Under the pieces are notes generated by a model. The model ran no database searches. It saw only the letters and a program-made list of their open reading frames with translations, and was not told the DNA's origin. A program made the position numbers and the translations under genes. From Nectonema munidae (taxonomy: Eukaryota; Nematomorpha; Nectonematoida; Nectonematidae), in contig JAUIRK010000005.1 of the NCBI GenBank assembly GCA_030549495.1, positions 62,001-126,000 of the forward strand: a stretch of DNA of 64,000 nucleotides, written 5' to 3'. Shown here in pieces: positions 13,679-24,558 of this stretch. The stretch's first letter is position 1. Each line of letters opens with the position of its first letter.

Positions 13679-14490
13679 TTTTTGTTTTTTTATTAAATAT
13701 TTTTTCATCTTCGCCTGCTTTTTTCAATGACTTTGAATATAAATCGTCTGGTTTTTTTTAGATATCGTCTGATTTCTATGCTACTTAATGGGTTAAAAGC
13801 TCATCAATTATGCATTTGTTAAAATTTTCAATATTGCTTCAGACGAGCTCTTATTCTATGAGGAGATTTTTCTATGAGCTCTCTGTGAGGGAGTTTTCCT
13901 TTGCAACAAAAAAGCAAACGATTAGGCATAAAATCCTTGTCATCAAAGAGTTAACAGATTAAGGATCTGATTCGCTCAAAAAATTTGTTTATGCAGAATA
14001 AAAAATCAACTTGCGAGGTCACAAATAGTGTGGGTAAATGTGATAATTTTGTGTAAAGAAGGCTTAGTGGATGTTAGCTGAGGGAATGAAGGAATTTGAG
14101 GAGAGAGTAAAAAGAATGGATAAGACAAACTTCTGCAGCTTCTGCTTTAACCTCTTCTTTCGACATGAAGTATTCGCCGAGATGCCGATATTTGATATAG
14201 CGAAGCGAGTGACAGGCATAGCAAACCTCTTTATAAACTTGCCAGCCGCGTTTTACGCTGAAAGAAAGATACATTTTCAGCAACAAAGTACACTAATTAT
14301 ACATATACATATATATATATATATGTGTATGTGTGTTTGAAAGCATGTGCCTCACCTTGCTATATCCACCGTTCCAAGAAATGTCCAACAAGACCAGGGG
14401 AAAGACGGACACTCCAGGTTTTCAGTCGCTTGTACCGAGCTTTCTAATGCCACTAGCACTGCTGCGCCTCCTCCAATCAGCAAGCCACTT
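6248..14490 (-). CDS. CYC1: Cytochrome c1, four internal exons (partial)
   Basis: Haem protein of mitochondrial complex III that passes electrons from the Rieske protein to cytochrome c. Minus-strand exons: 14490-14356, 14257-14131, 12742-12421 and 6348-6248, all with AG/GT borders and matching phases (phase 2 between the first two, 0 between the second and third, 1 between the third and fourth, 0 after the fourth). They encode SGLLIGGGAAVLVALESS (tail of the bipartite presequence), KRGWQVYKEVCYACHSLRYI with the CxxCH haem site, AARAANNGALPPDLS, FPGGIISMARPL with the axial Met, and GTPATTSQMAKDVATFLR. The 228 codons seen lack only the mitochondrial targeting exon and the last roughly 35 residues (membrane anchor). 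No internal stops. Some usually fixed residues differ (MAPP reads MARP, FLRW reads FLRV). Intron 3 is 6.1 kb and transposon-filled. Confidence 0.94.
6525..6628 (-). repeat. TTAA MITE, CGTCTG family (variant copy)
   Basis: Read on the minus strand from the TTAA at 6629-6632: CTCGTTAACGACCAGAATAA, then CAGACGATATCTAATG and GCAGACGATTTTA. It matches the copy at 24430-24558 almost base for base over about 100 bp. Its 3' end is lost. Confidence 0.65.
6680..10330 (+). mobile_element. Ty3/gypsy retrotransposon fossil, antisense in CYC1 intron 3
   Basis: Plus strand, all main parts in the standard order: end of Gag with a CCHC knuckle (FNCGGKRHPEDD and TCRKCG, about 6890-7000), aspartic protease (ALIDTGSSDNF, about 7110), reverse transcriptase (7500-7880 and 8509-8780, with FSVIDLSKACYQIE and the YIDD box), RNase H (ETDASEKAIGGTLLQ, about 8990, and HRPGKSNIVADTLSR, about 9280), and integrase with HSDRGTPF and AYNPRGNSQCEHY (9580-9900). 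RT-before-integrase order and motif wording place it in Ty3/gypsy, near the Mag-like lineages of arthropods. It is broken, with roughly half a dozen interruptions plus one nested hAT element. LTRs were not identified. Copies of this condition are usually old. It lies opposite to the host gene. Confidence 0.94.
7883..8500 (-). mobile_element. hAT element inserted in the gypsy fossil
   Basis: A 618-bp insert with inverted ends TAGTGTGTCCAC and GTGGACACCCTA, flanked by a perfect 8-bp duplication ATTCCAAC (7875-7882 and 8501-8508), which is diagnostic of hAT. Inside, the minus strand (8233-8036) encodes a hAT dimerisation tail: TSVVDSERVFSSMRYFSTKI then LNDETLNTLVFIRYF. The catalytic part is gone, so it is an internally deleted, non-autonomous copy. 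CCCCGGGG words recur at 7915, 7953 and 8457 near both ends and may be subterminal binding motifs. The perfect duplication shows it landed after the gypsy element. Confidence 0.92.
10331..12420. repeat. CYC1 intron 3 remainder with a duplicated ~270-bp segment
   Basis: Two related segments, 10875-11160 and 11572-11820, both run from an ATCATGTTTAAAAAGC box through AAAATGGCAAATTT, a GGCTTAGTTAGAGCT box and a TATAAACAAAAATAACAAAA box to CATATGCAAATT. A weaker third piece sits at 11450-11520. No coding capacity was seen; the family is unknown. Confidence 0.7.
12743..13426. other. CYC1 intron 2, 5'-distal part
   Basis: Intron sequence. At 12985-13005 it holds GATTCCGATTCCGATTCCGC, the same word as the terminal parts of the hAT MITE at 26668, followed by an open plus-strand stretch to 13170 (LPAFLENQTELTHLAFIQQY and on) that I cannot identify; probably a transposon scrap. 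Confidence 0.45.
13427..13792 (+). repeat. TTAA MITE, CGTCTG family, with homopolymer expansion
   Basis: Flanked by TTAA at 13423-13426 and 13793-13796, with inverted ends CCCATTAAGTCCCAATG and GCTACTTAATGGG. It shares AATGACTTTGAATATAAATC and the GATATCGTCTG words with the 130-bp copies elsewhere, but is 366 bp long because its middle (13490-13690) has filled with T, C and A runs, including about 26 T near 13640. The element sits in CYC1 intron 2. Confidence 0.85.
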
Positions 14491-15146
14491 CTAAGCAGAA
14501 ACTAAACACGTATCATTTCTATTTTAGTCGCTATTGCGTAAAGAAAAGGAGAGCACGTCTACACGCATATTTAAAATCAAATAAACGAGGAATGTAGTAC
14601 GATAGTATGACAAATCATCATTAAAAAGAATATTTCGCCTCTAAGAGTTTTTTTCAGCCTAAGTCAAGTAGAAAGTGGAGGGAACAGCTTTTGTAGTGAA
14701 GGCGTAAAGAAAGTTTCCTTACATCATCCCCCTCTGTTATACTCAGAAAAATATTATAAAAAATATTGTATGAAGAGGCTTTTGAAATGATCAAAAAAAA
14801 ACAAAGTAAAATGCCAATTAAGTTTTATGAAAGACAGTGGTTTTGGAGTCGGAAGGAAAATATCGGATTCCGATTCCTACTCACAAAAAGTGGATTCCAA
14901 TTCTTACATTTTATTAGATACGAATCCGGCCTCCCATCCTTTACATATAATTCATTTAAATAACCTATCCTTTGAATTTTAAGATAAGGAAAATGGCACA
15001 GATGGTTTAAATAAGAGGGGGAGGGTGCAAATTGTTTTAATCATTTTAACTCAAAAATTTTTGATCATGTGTGAAAAGTAGTTCCCAAAATGACCTTCAC
15101 TTCATAAGGCGTTTATTCTATACCACCCCAAAGTCAGTTCAAACTA
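14491..15146. other. CYC1 upstream intron; hAT-end scrap
   Basis: Just above the CYC1 exon starting at 14490, the minus strand has a pyrimidine-rich acceptor (TTCTGCTTAG). No targeting-peptide exon was found up to the Tc1 element. At 14838-14930 the words GGAGTCGGAAGG, GGATTCCGATTCC and GAATCCGGCC mark a scrap of the hAT MITE family seen at 26668. Confidence 0.5.
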
Positions 15147-16392
15147 CAGTGCTGAAATTAATCACTGCTTTACCGCATGCCTTGCTAAATCATTGGTTAT
15201 GCAATATAACGCATATATTCTAATGATTGTAGAATGTTCTAGTGATTTATATTTAATTTATATTATATATTTAGATTTTTATTAAATTCTCGCTTATCAT
15301 TCATTATGGGCGTTACGCCACGTAAACGTGCAGCTATTATATCTCTTAGAAAACATATTGATAAAACTCTTAGACAGATTTCTGAATGTCTGGGCGTAGC
15401 AGAATCGACTGTGAGACGTCTTGTAAAGAAGTTTGAAGATACTGGTCACGTGGAGGCAGAGAGAAGAGGAAACTGTGGAAGAAAACGCAAAACAACACCA
15501 CGCGATGACAAATTCTTGCTAAGAAAGAGTAAAATACATCCACAGAAGACAAGCCAAGATCTTACAAGAGATTTATCGGCGGCATTAGGAATAAATATAG
15601 ATTCATCAACAGTCCGTCGTAAGCTTGCCAGAAAACCATTGAAATAGCAACTGTTAACACCTGCTATGAAAAGAAAACGGCTTCAGTGGGCACGCGATCA
15701 TAAAAACTGGGATGTAGATGCCTGGAGCAATGTCATATTTTGGGATGAAGCACATTTTGAAGTTCATGGCCACTGATCTTCGGTAGTGAGAGGGAGTGTG
15801 AACGAGCCTCTACGAAATGGACACATTCAACAAGCCTCAAAACATCCCCTAAAAAGATGTTTTGGGGAAGTTTCACTGCTAAAGGTCCAGGAAGATTTTT
15901 ACTAGTCTAAGGAATGATGAACAGCGATAAGTACATGGATATCTTGCAAACCCATTTGCTTCCTACTGTAGAAAAAGACTTTCCAGATGGAGGGACTATT
16001 TTTCAGCAAGACCTTGCCCGCTGTCACACATTGAAAAAAATGATGGCATTCTTCGAAACAACTGGTCTAACTGTTCTACCTTGGCCTGGGAACTCGCCGG
16101 ACATCAATCCATTTGACAATTTGTGAGCTATAGTTAAACGCAGGATCGCGAGAGAAGATTGTTCAACTATGGAAAAGCTTATTTCAGCCATTATCAAAAC
16201 CTGGTACCATGACAAAAAAACTGGTGAAAATGTGTTCGACACTGCTAAAATCAATGCCAAAGCGTGTAAGAATTGTCATGCAGGCCAAAGGTGGACATAT
16301 TTCTTATTAAATATGAATGATATAATAAACTCTTTACACTTGTTTGTATTTTTATTTTTCCCACCACTGTCCCAATTAATTTGCAAGCACAA
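15147..16392 (+). mobile_element. Tc1-like transposon, degenerate DD34D
   Basis: Starts after TA (15145-15146) with CAGTGCTGAAATTAAT and ends ATTAATTTGCAAGCAC before TA (16393-16394); 1246 bp, a normal Tc1 length. The transposase starts at 15306 with MGVTPRKRAAI, has the two helix-turn-helix parts (LRQISECLGVAESTVRRLVK and INIDSSTVRRKL), then WDEAHFE (first Asp), QQDLARCHT (second Asp) and NSPDINPFDNL, where the third acid is Asp 34 residues on instead of the usual Glu. In-frame stops follow residue 113, then HFEVHGH (15773), then in the DFY-SKE region near 15903-15912, and after PFDNL; the frame also shifts between 15780 and 15914. Not functional. Confidence 0.95.
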
Positions 16393-18340
16393 TATCTAGT
16401 ATCAAATTACTTAACCTCATGTGCTTTCTCTGGGATGAAATGGGTTATGTTACGATAGTGAAAATAAAAATAAAGAATTTTAAACTCTGTCAGGCTCAAA
16501 CCTTTGTGCCTGGATGTACGCGCTAAAAAAGCTATCGGCAAAGAACCTCAAAAGAACGATGAACTATTTTCTTTTGTTAGCAAAATGTGTAAGAATCATG
16601 AAACTATTTTCCGGTATAATTGAAGGCTTTAAATAAATGAATATTTGGATTCAATTTTAAAATCCTTGAAACATAAGATATAGTATTCCTTTAAAATACT
16701 TTCACACTCGTTTAAAATTGCTATTATTTCCTCCCGGCATTAAAGTTTATAGATTTTTCTAAAGAATTTCATTGGTTAAAACTCATCATTTTTATTATTA
16801 TTATTATCATCATCAGTCTGGTCCTATACATTTTAATCATAAAAAAGTTTGCTTTGCATAATATATTTTTGCATAATTATAACGAATTACTTTTATCTAT
16901 TTCAAATTTCTATAAGTTACATTTAAAAGTTTAAGAATTTTATAGTATATTTACATTGTGTACAATTAGTGCGCTGTTTATGGCGGACCAACGCGCGCTG
17001 ATTTACAAAACCAGGAACCACGAGTGGAAGTAAGCAAATATTTTGTGATTAGACGGTTCGGTGGAACTTGTAATATAAAAATAATGACTATCTGAGGGTT
17101 CTTTACATCTACGTACATGCGGTGGTGGGTTCAATCTTGTAACAGCGAGTTTCAGGATCGAAACTGTGGATTTGAAGAATGGTGTACCAAGAGAGGAATC
17201 TAGTACATACATGGGTGGAAGTCTTTTTTCAAAAAGGAATTCATTTTTATTTATAAAATTTTACGTCAATAAATGAAGTGAAATCAAAAAAATAATGAAG
17301 ACAAATCAAATTGGCTCATTCACATATAATTGTATTATAATAGAAAAAAGATTTTAAAAAAAGTCTTAATCTTAATCACATATCACAATTCAACAAAGAA
17401 CGTATCTGAAAGAAGGGGTTGACCTATTGCAGTTTGGCATGTTTAATTTCGAATTTTCTCCAGCTTCATCTACAGCAACTTGAAATCGTATCATTTCCTT
17501 TTGAATGTGTTAGTATATATCAATATAAAATCAAAATTCATTTTATCACACCGCATTTTCAGTTTACTGTTCTCATTTAGCGGATAAATATTGATACTTT
17601 GCGCATTGCATTGAATGCAGCGACGGCAAAAATGGCGTTCATATGGAAAATACTGTAAACTACTTTAATTTCACGAAGGATTTATTTTGAAGAGATTTTA
17701 CCTGCTTTCAAAGCATTCTGATTAAAGAATCTTCTTGATGATGGTAGGATTTTTATAAGTATCTTGTATTTTAATTTTAAGTGATATGATCAGATACTCA
17801 GCCTGAATATTTGTCAACGAATTCCAGTTCAAAATTTTTTTTCTGATGAAATCATTCGTGATGTTCATTGTTCAATAATTACAATACGTTCTCCACCTTC
17901 TTCATCTAAAAGACCATATTCTTTCACGCAAAATCTAATAGACTCTCTCTTTCACGGCTCAAAGACAAATTTGAGAGAATTTAAATTCGCTTAGATATTT
18001 AGCCCAAAAATCATTTTTTTACTTGCTGAGCACTTATTATTAAAATTGAAGTAATTTTTCATTTTATTTCAAATGTAATAAAAATTCGTATAAAAAACTT
18101 GAAACTCTGAAATCTAAGTTGTGGAATTTAATTTTGCGGAATTTTTGCGTTGATGACGATGCAAAGAATTCTCTAAATAAGTGCACACATGGGTGACGTA
18201 TTTTGCGAAAAAACGACTAACTCAGTTAGGTTCCTCTCTGGAGAAGGCTTCATATAATTGTCATCTATATATTTAGAATAAAGAGAAATAGGTTGGCCAA
18301 AGTGGAGAAAATGTTATGCTATCGGCAAGAAAATGGCAAC
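16393..18340. other. No gene recognised (contains the repeat at 17701)
   Basis: AT-rich. The minus strand at 17500-17400 has about 31 open codons (MIRFQVAVDEAGENSKLNMP) with no known match. 17085-17215 is somewhat GC-richer and unassigned. I saw no targeting-peptide exon for CYC1 here. Confidence 0.45.
17701..17940 (+). repeat. Dispersed repeat, partner of 35300-35510
   Basis: Shares AAAGCATTCTGATTAAAGAA, CTTCTTGATGAT, CCTGAATATTTGTCAAC, CATTCGTGATGTTCATTGTT and TTCTTCATCTAAAA in the same order with the copy in SSR2 intron 1. The minus strand holds a short open piece (CVKEYGLLDEEGGERIV), so it may be a fragment of a transposon gene. Confidence 0.8.
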
Positions 18341-18990
18341 ATTTTTTTTAAAGATGTTTCACTTTGATCAAGAGGACCAACGTTCCTTTGCTTTCCAGTT
18401 AGAAAACAAAAAAAGAAATAAGATTATAAATGCTAAGATTGCTCAATGAAGGACAGAACTTAGCTCCTTTGACTATGAAATACAATACAAATCAGGAAAA
18501 CAAAATATTCCGTCAGTCGCTTTGTCTCTAGAGTTGGGTTTCAATTAAATATAGAATTTATTTGAAAGAAATTCATTATAAACTTTGCCATCGTGGAGTT
18601 ACAAGAATGCCCTATTTATGCTCTAAGAACTTACCTTTTCGATGGAAGAAATGCGAAAAATGTGCTCACAATGCGGTGAAAAAGTTGGAAGCCAAAGAAC
18701 TTCTGATGTGAGAAACGAAATTTGGTCTACAAGAAACTTTCAGACTTGTCGTGGACTTCAAAGGATCAGTTTCATCTAGTACAAAGAACCGTTATCTTTT
18801 ATAATTAAATATAGTAGATTTTCATTTGCTTTTCCCTGTGAAGAGTAGTGTGTTTAAGTAATTTATTCTGTTTTTGTGGCCAGAATTTATACTTACTCAT
18901 AAAACTAAATCTTCTTTCTCAAGAATTACAAACATACTTGTTATCCAAAGGTGCAGCCTGTCTAACAGAACCGTAGATCGAGAGTCCGAG
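18340..18990 (+). mobile_element. Second Ty3/gypsy pol relic (fossil)
   Basis: Plus-strand pieces in order: an RNase H tail (FDQEDQRSFAFQL, NKKRNKIINAK and YKSGKQNIPSVALSLE), the integrase zinc region (HYKLCHRGVTRMPYL and KCEKCAHN), then VVDFKGSVSSSTKNRYLL at the start of the integrase core, and a further short piece near 18915. It is the same type as the copy at 6.7 kb. It is broken in several places, truncated at both ends, and no LTR was seen. Confidence 0.82.
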
Positions 18991-21719
18991 TCGAAGTCAA
19001 GGAGGCAAAGAGTTGCAGAATTTGAAAGGGATCAGAGTCGGAGTGAGCTGAATATCAATGAGTCCGTCACGGCTTTATCTTACTCTATACTTTGAAATAT
19101 TTTATGATACATAATGTATATACGGGTAGCATTTATTATAATCAAGGCAAACATGTGCTACATGTATATGATAATTATTTTTTATAAGATTATTATATTC
19201 TTGCTATATATCTTATATATAAAATTTATTCATTGCAACAGAAATTATAAACTTTATTTTAAGTTTACATGTATCCCCACTTTATTATATATACTTATTC
19301 ATTGACTACTTCTTTTAACATCTGGCCCTTTTTACTCACTCGTTGCATTTCGTTGACTTGTTTTGCTATAAACCTTTGAGAAGCAGTGTGACATCGGTGT
19401 ACCAAGAAATGAAAATCGTCAACTTTAAGTATTTGCAATTCCATTGAAAAAATGAGACCATTAGATTTAAAAATTCTGGTCGTCAAAGGGTTAAAGCATT
19501 TTTAGGTCGTTTTTTTCCAAGGAAGACGTTTTCACAACATCCTGTTCTTAATTCACACCTCTGTATTTTCTACTCTCGCAACTCAATCCTCTTCATCTTT
19601 TTAGCTTTAATTTTCATTTATGATTATGAACACTGTGTATGTGTGTGTTCTAAATATCGCAAACTTTTACATGCATTTTCAAAGTTTTGTGAACTTCTTG
19701 TAAATTGTATATGATAATAATCAGTCCTCTTATTTACTTCATGAAAAAACATAGAGGAAGTTATCTTTCTTTCAAGGTCCAATTTTTTGGGATAATTTGA
19801 ATGTGTAATAAATTTTCATTATTTTTCCTATAGATTACTACACATTTTATCTTCAAATTGAAAAACAGATTATAAAATTATTATAACATTGAGATAGTTG
19901 GAGGTTAATTTTATTTGTTATAATTTGAGTGTTAAATATAGTTATATTTTGGCTGGAGTTGTAGTCATTATTTAAGTGACTCCCTATTATCCTGCTAGTA
20001 ACTCTCAAGATAAAAATACAATGGAATTAATTGGAAAGCCGTTATTATGCCCTTAAAAACTCACAGCTAAAAGGCAAGGACAATGAAGAAATTTTTGCTT
20101 TCCAGTCTATTCCATCTTTACTATGCATTTATATAGACTCTACAGTTTATTAAAGCTTATTCAACCACTCTAGAAAGAATAAATTTAGAATGTCTCTACC
20201 CTCGTTGTTTTTTACATCTAAAGTAGTTTTGTATCGGGACACGAACGAACTTTGAAAGATCCTTTGATGGATAAAGTGAACTATTAAAAGAGATATCTAA
20301 GCAAACAAGGAAATGTCATCCTGATAATCACGAGAGAACTGTTTCGATTCAAGGTCCTGTCCTGTCCTTCTAAAGAGGAATTTCTGGGAAACAAAAAACA
20401 AGATTGAAAGCCTAAGAGAAATAACGTACAGAAAAATTAGAGACAACTCGGATGAGAGAGATAAAAGATATCCTTTAAGTGAGATCACCCACCTATAAAT
20501 CTTAATCGGTACTAAAAAAAGATCCATTCAAAATCCTATTATAAATAGTTATACACTAGCATTGACTTTCTCTATAATAAAATACATGCAATATTTTATT
20601 ATAAATATCTCATATTTTCTTATTTATTTTATCTTTTATTAAAGTATAATTTCTTTATTCTATAATATGCTAATTTTGACTATATATATATAACCTAACA
20701 TTGATATGATCTTTAATAAAAAAAAATTGTTTTTGTAGCAATAAACTGTTTTTCTCATCTTATAATTTTCATTCGAGATCATTCGCAGGAACATCACACA
20801 CAGGATAGATTCAAGCTTATTTGAACCATTTTATCAAACTGAGCACGGTATCTTAGCCCATTTAATACCATTGTTCGCAAAAGAAACAAACTGTTTTGAA
20901 TAGAATTAGATATAGATTACTAAAGTCGGCTGCGTTTCTTTGAGGGAATTGCTACTAAATAAGTAGGGCACGCACAAACACTAACTGTTACAATTTAAAG
21001 CCTTTTCTGTATTTTAAGAGCTAAGTATAGAAAATGGCATCATTAAAACTTTTATGAAACAATTTAGAAAGACTGCAAAAAAGCCTTTATTTTTATTAAA
21101 AAACATCATAGGATTTACCAAACTTTCTGTAAATCACATAAGCATTTTTATATTTATTTTATTTCTTGGTTAAAGAGAAGAACACAATACGAAACAAACA
21201 TGCAAAAATGTTTACTCTTGTACAGTAGGAGCCTGCTATTGGTTATATAATACTTGAATATAGTTCTTTTTTTGAGAAACCCAAGACAAAAAGCCGTGTT
21301 TATTATTCTAAACTAGTATAATAAAAAAATATAAATGACCTTTTTAAGATATTTCGACTGAACATTAAACATTATACTGGCTCACTGGCTCAGGCAAGTT
21401 AATGTTTGGACAAAAAGAAATTAAAAAAAATGGGAGCAAATATTTTTGTTATAAATTTAACTATTAATAGTTACTATTTTTTTTTGAATTAATGATATTT
21501 TGTGAATGGTATTTCTCTACAAAAAGTTTCTTTTCTTTGGTGTCAATATTCTAAAAATTTTCATTGACATATTAAAAGTTCTCTTTTATTTGTCTGGTTT
21601 TAGAAAAGTATATATAGTTGCTTAAAATGTTGCATACTAATTCTATATAAAATACGAAATTAATACATTTAAGGAAATTTTAAGAGTAAAATAAATATAT
21701 AAAAAATAGCCATCATCGA
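18991..21719. other. No gene recognised
   Basis: AT-rich. 18975-19045 is a short purine-rich patch with repeated GAGTC words. Near 19490 the sequence GGTCGTCAAAGGGTTAA resembles one end of the TTAA MITE family, without a clear partner. The plus strand at 20790-20905 is open after an acceptor-like AG, but its product is unknown. 21218-21240 (ACAGTAGGAGCCTGCTATTG) resembles a Tigger-type terminus. Confidence 0.4.
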
Positions 21720-24110
21720 TAAATTTGATTTATCATCGATTTTCAGTATAGATACAAATAATTTAAACAGCTTTTGTAGTGACTTTAATTTAGTTTTCTA
21801 AAAGATTGACAATTTTCTCACTGAGAATTATTATAATTTAACTATAGCTGATTCACTTATCCCCACAATTACATTTCCAACCCGATATGACACCGATACG
21901 TTGATTGACAACTTTTTCCTAAATAATGAAATTGCTGATTACAAAGCTTTCAATTGTATGTCTTTCTTTTTGGATCACATACCAATTCTCTTATCTGTAA
22001 ATTTTAAAATAAATGGAATAAGGGAAAAAATTATGCTAAAGATTTGATAGTAGGATGTTTTCTTCATTATGTGGAAAAGTAGACTGGTTTTCACTTATTG
22101 AGTTATGATTCAATGATCCTTGTAGACTATTTAACCCATTTTGGGCCAATGTTTCTATTTGGGAATAAGTAATTTCATCTTCGTTTGTTTTTTTTTCAAT
22201 GACTTTGAATATAAATCGTCTGCGTTTTTTTATATATCGTCTGCTTTGCTTGGCCTTAAATGGGTTAATCAATTAACTTTTAAAATATCAGATATGGTTT
22301 AAAAGATGTACTTCGCTAATAGAATTTACAATAAATAAATATAAATAACAACGGAATTCATGGACATGATTAAGTTACGAGATAAACTTTTTCAGAAATA
22401 CAAAAAAAGTAAGAATTTACTATTAAAGAATGAATACATTTTATTAAATCGTATTAAATATAAAATAAGGGATTTAAAATATAAATATTATTCAGATAAC
22501 TTTTTCAACTTCGGTTCAATACAGAAAACTTCGGCTAGTATCAATAAAATTCTAAGGGGAAAAAATAAACATATATCTATTAAAGAAGGGGATGAATATT
22601 ATGATGATTATATCTTATCTAACAAGTTTAATGAAAGCTTTGCCTTTGTGCAAAATTGTTCTTTGTTAGAAAAACCACATTTGTCATATTTTGACAATGG
22701 ATCCAATCTTTTGAATTTTGTTCAAATTAGTTACTGTTATAGATAAAATGACAAAAAATGAGACTAAGGATATATATAGCATTTCAATAAATCATGTGAA
22801 GTCAATAAAATATAGCATATGTACTGTTTTATTTAATGCAATAAATCTTTCTTTAAAGAATTTCACCTTCCTGGAGGTCCTTATGCTTAACAAAGTGATC
22901 CTATAGAAAAGAGAAATGATAAAAATTGTATAGATAATAGACCCGTCTCAATAGTTCCTATACTCTCAAAAATATTTGAAGAATATGTACATTACCAATT
23001 AAACCTACTTGAACTCGATAAATTATTTAAATGAATACAAATTTGGGCTTCGAAAACATTATTCGACTGAAGCTTTTCACTCCTGTTTAATACAAAAAAT
23101 GATTGAAATTTTAGAAAATAAAGATGATGCAATACTTTTCTTTTTTGACCTCGCAAAGGCCTTTGATAAACTTACTAAAACTTTCATAAAAAATCTATAT
23201 GATTGTGGTTTGAGTAAAAGCTCTTTTCATATTGATATCTTAAAAATAGGTACCAAATAGTAAAGGTAAACGATGCCTTTTTTGGAATGTTACCTCTTCA
23301 AAATGGTGTTCCACTGGAATACATTTTGGGACACTTAATTTTTAGCATAGCAATAAATAATATTTTTTCTCTTTCAAATTTCTCCTTTTGCAGATGACAT
23401 CTGCGTATTCCTTCCTCTGTCTAAAATAAAAAATGGTAAAACTATTGATTCAGATTTTCTAAATAAAGAATTGAGTTTAATTTATGAATGCTGTAATATG
23501 AATAACTTAATTTTGAATAAGCAAAAATCAAAATGCATGATAACTTCTAATAAGAATAGAAGTTATAATTTTTTGAAATTTACTGGCATTAATGAAGTAA
23601 AAAATGTTGAGATACTTAGTTTAGTATTTGATAGCAAAATGAAATTCAAGGAACACATTAATTAACTGGCTTTCAATCTAAATCGAGTTATAGGTATTAT
23701 ATTTTTTACAAAAAACATTTTCCCTTTAAATATTACTTATGCTATACAAACAAATATTTCTTTCTTACATTAACTATAGTATTGTTAATTGGTTTCCCTT
23801 TGGGAAAAAACGTATCGAAATCTTCCAAAAATGCGCTATATGAGTGATTTTTAACATGAAGAAGTTTGATCATAAATTTTTTATCGAAATAAATTGTTAA
23901 AATTGGAAGAAATTTTGAAACAAACAGTAGGGGTATTTCTCTACAAAAATTTTAACGGTTATTTGCAAAATATGTTCCTGTCGTTGATTAGTTATAACAA
24001 GAAAGCGCATACAATGCCAAAAGTTGAAACAAACAAAAAAAATCAAATGAATTTTTTACTAACAATAAATATCTCTTCGAAAATTTAGCTTTGTCATTAC
24101 CTTCATTTAA
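21720..24110 (+). mobile_element. LINE (Jockey/CR1-type) with endonuclease and RT
   Basis: 5' end truncated inside the endonuclease: SDFNLVF near 21775, then FPTRYDTDTLIDNFF and FFLDHIPILLSVNF (21840-22010), the C-terminal endonuclease motifs. A linker (KKSKNLLLKNEYILLNRIKY, 22400-22460) leads to RT: DNRPVSIVPILSKIFEEY (22940), FGLRKHYSTEAF (23040), FFFDLAKAFDKL (motif A, about 23140), QNGVPLEYILG (motif B, 23300), FADDICVFLPL (motif C, 23393), and a thumb part KNVEILSLVFDSKMKFKEHI (23600). Many frame changes and stops; a 130-bp MITE interrupts it at 22135. Inactive. Confidence 0.88.
22135..22264 (+). repeat. TTAA MITE, 130-bp CGTCTG family, in LINE
   Basis: TTAA on both sides (22131-22134, 22265-22268), ends CCCATTTTGGGCCAATG and GCTTGGCCTTAAATGGG, 130 bp exactly like the doublet at 33551. 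It carries AATGACTTTGAATATAAATC and two ATCGTCTGC words. It lies within the LINE, so is younger than that insertion. Confidence 0.93.
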
Positions 24111-24429
24111 AAAAAATTAAAAATCACTTTTTAAGTACATACAAATTATGATCTATTAGTTTTTCTTTCTTCCTCAAACGAGAACTTTTTAAGTTGAAAC
24201 TATTAGTAACAGAAAAGTTTGACATTTTTTTTGTATATATTTTTTAAAATACAAACAAAAATTTTTCATATATCCTATACTATACAATCTCCTAAGCTAT
24301 GTTTGCTTCATTGCACTGATTAAAAACTAGTCTTTGTGGATAAAAAATAACTGGTGCAATAAACTTTAATACTTTAGATGAGTGAAAGTATCCTTACTCT
24401 TCAAATTATTGCTAAATAAAATATCTTAA

Positions 24430-24558
24430 CCCGTTAACGACCAGAATAATCAGACGATATCTAATGTAAAGCAGAAGATTTGTATTAAAGAGCTTTGATA
24501 AACGCAGACGATTTTATTTTTGTAAAGTCGACTATAATCGACATTGGGCGCTAACGGG
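24430..24558 (+). repeat. TTAA MITE, variant subfamily
   Basis: Begins after TTAA (24426-24429) with CCCGTTAACGACCAGAATAA and ends GGGCGCTAACGGG; 129 bp. Same layout as the 130-bp family (GACGATATC and GCAGACGATTTTA inside, inverted) but a distinct sequence subfamily, shared with 6525-6628. The 3' TTAA has decayed. Confidence 0.78.

Noticed and set aside
14295-14335. A regulatory TATA-rich element in CYC1 intron 1
   Set aside because: It is a simple AT/GT microsatellite (ACATATACATATATATATAT and on).
20720-20910. A terminal exon with IDSSLFEPFYQTEHGIL and a stop
   Set aside because: Open for about 40 codons after an acceptor-like AG, but with no recognisable family and no partner exon.
22036-22272. 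A minus-strand open frame with an RRYIKKRRRFIFKVIEK tract
   Set aside because: It is produced by the repeated CGTCTG words of the MITE at 22135; the same tract appears at 62970-63070 for the same reason.
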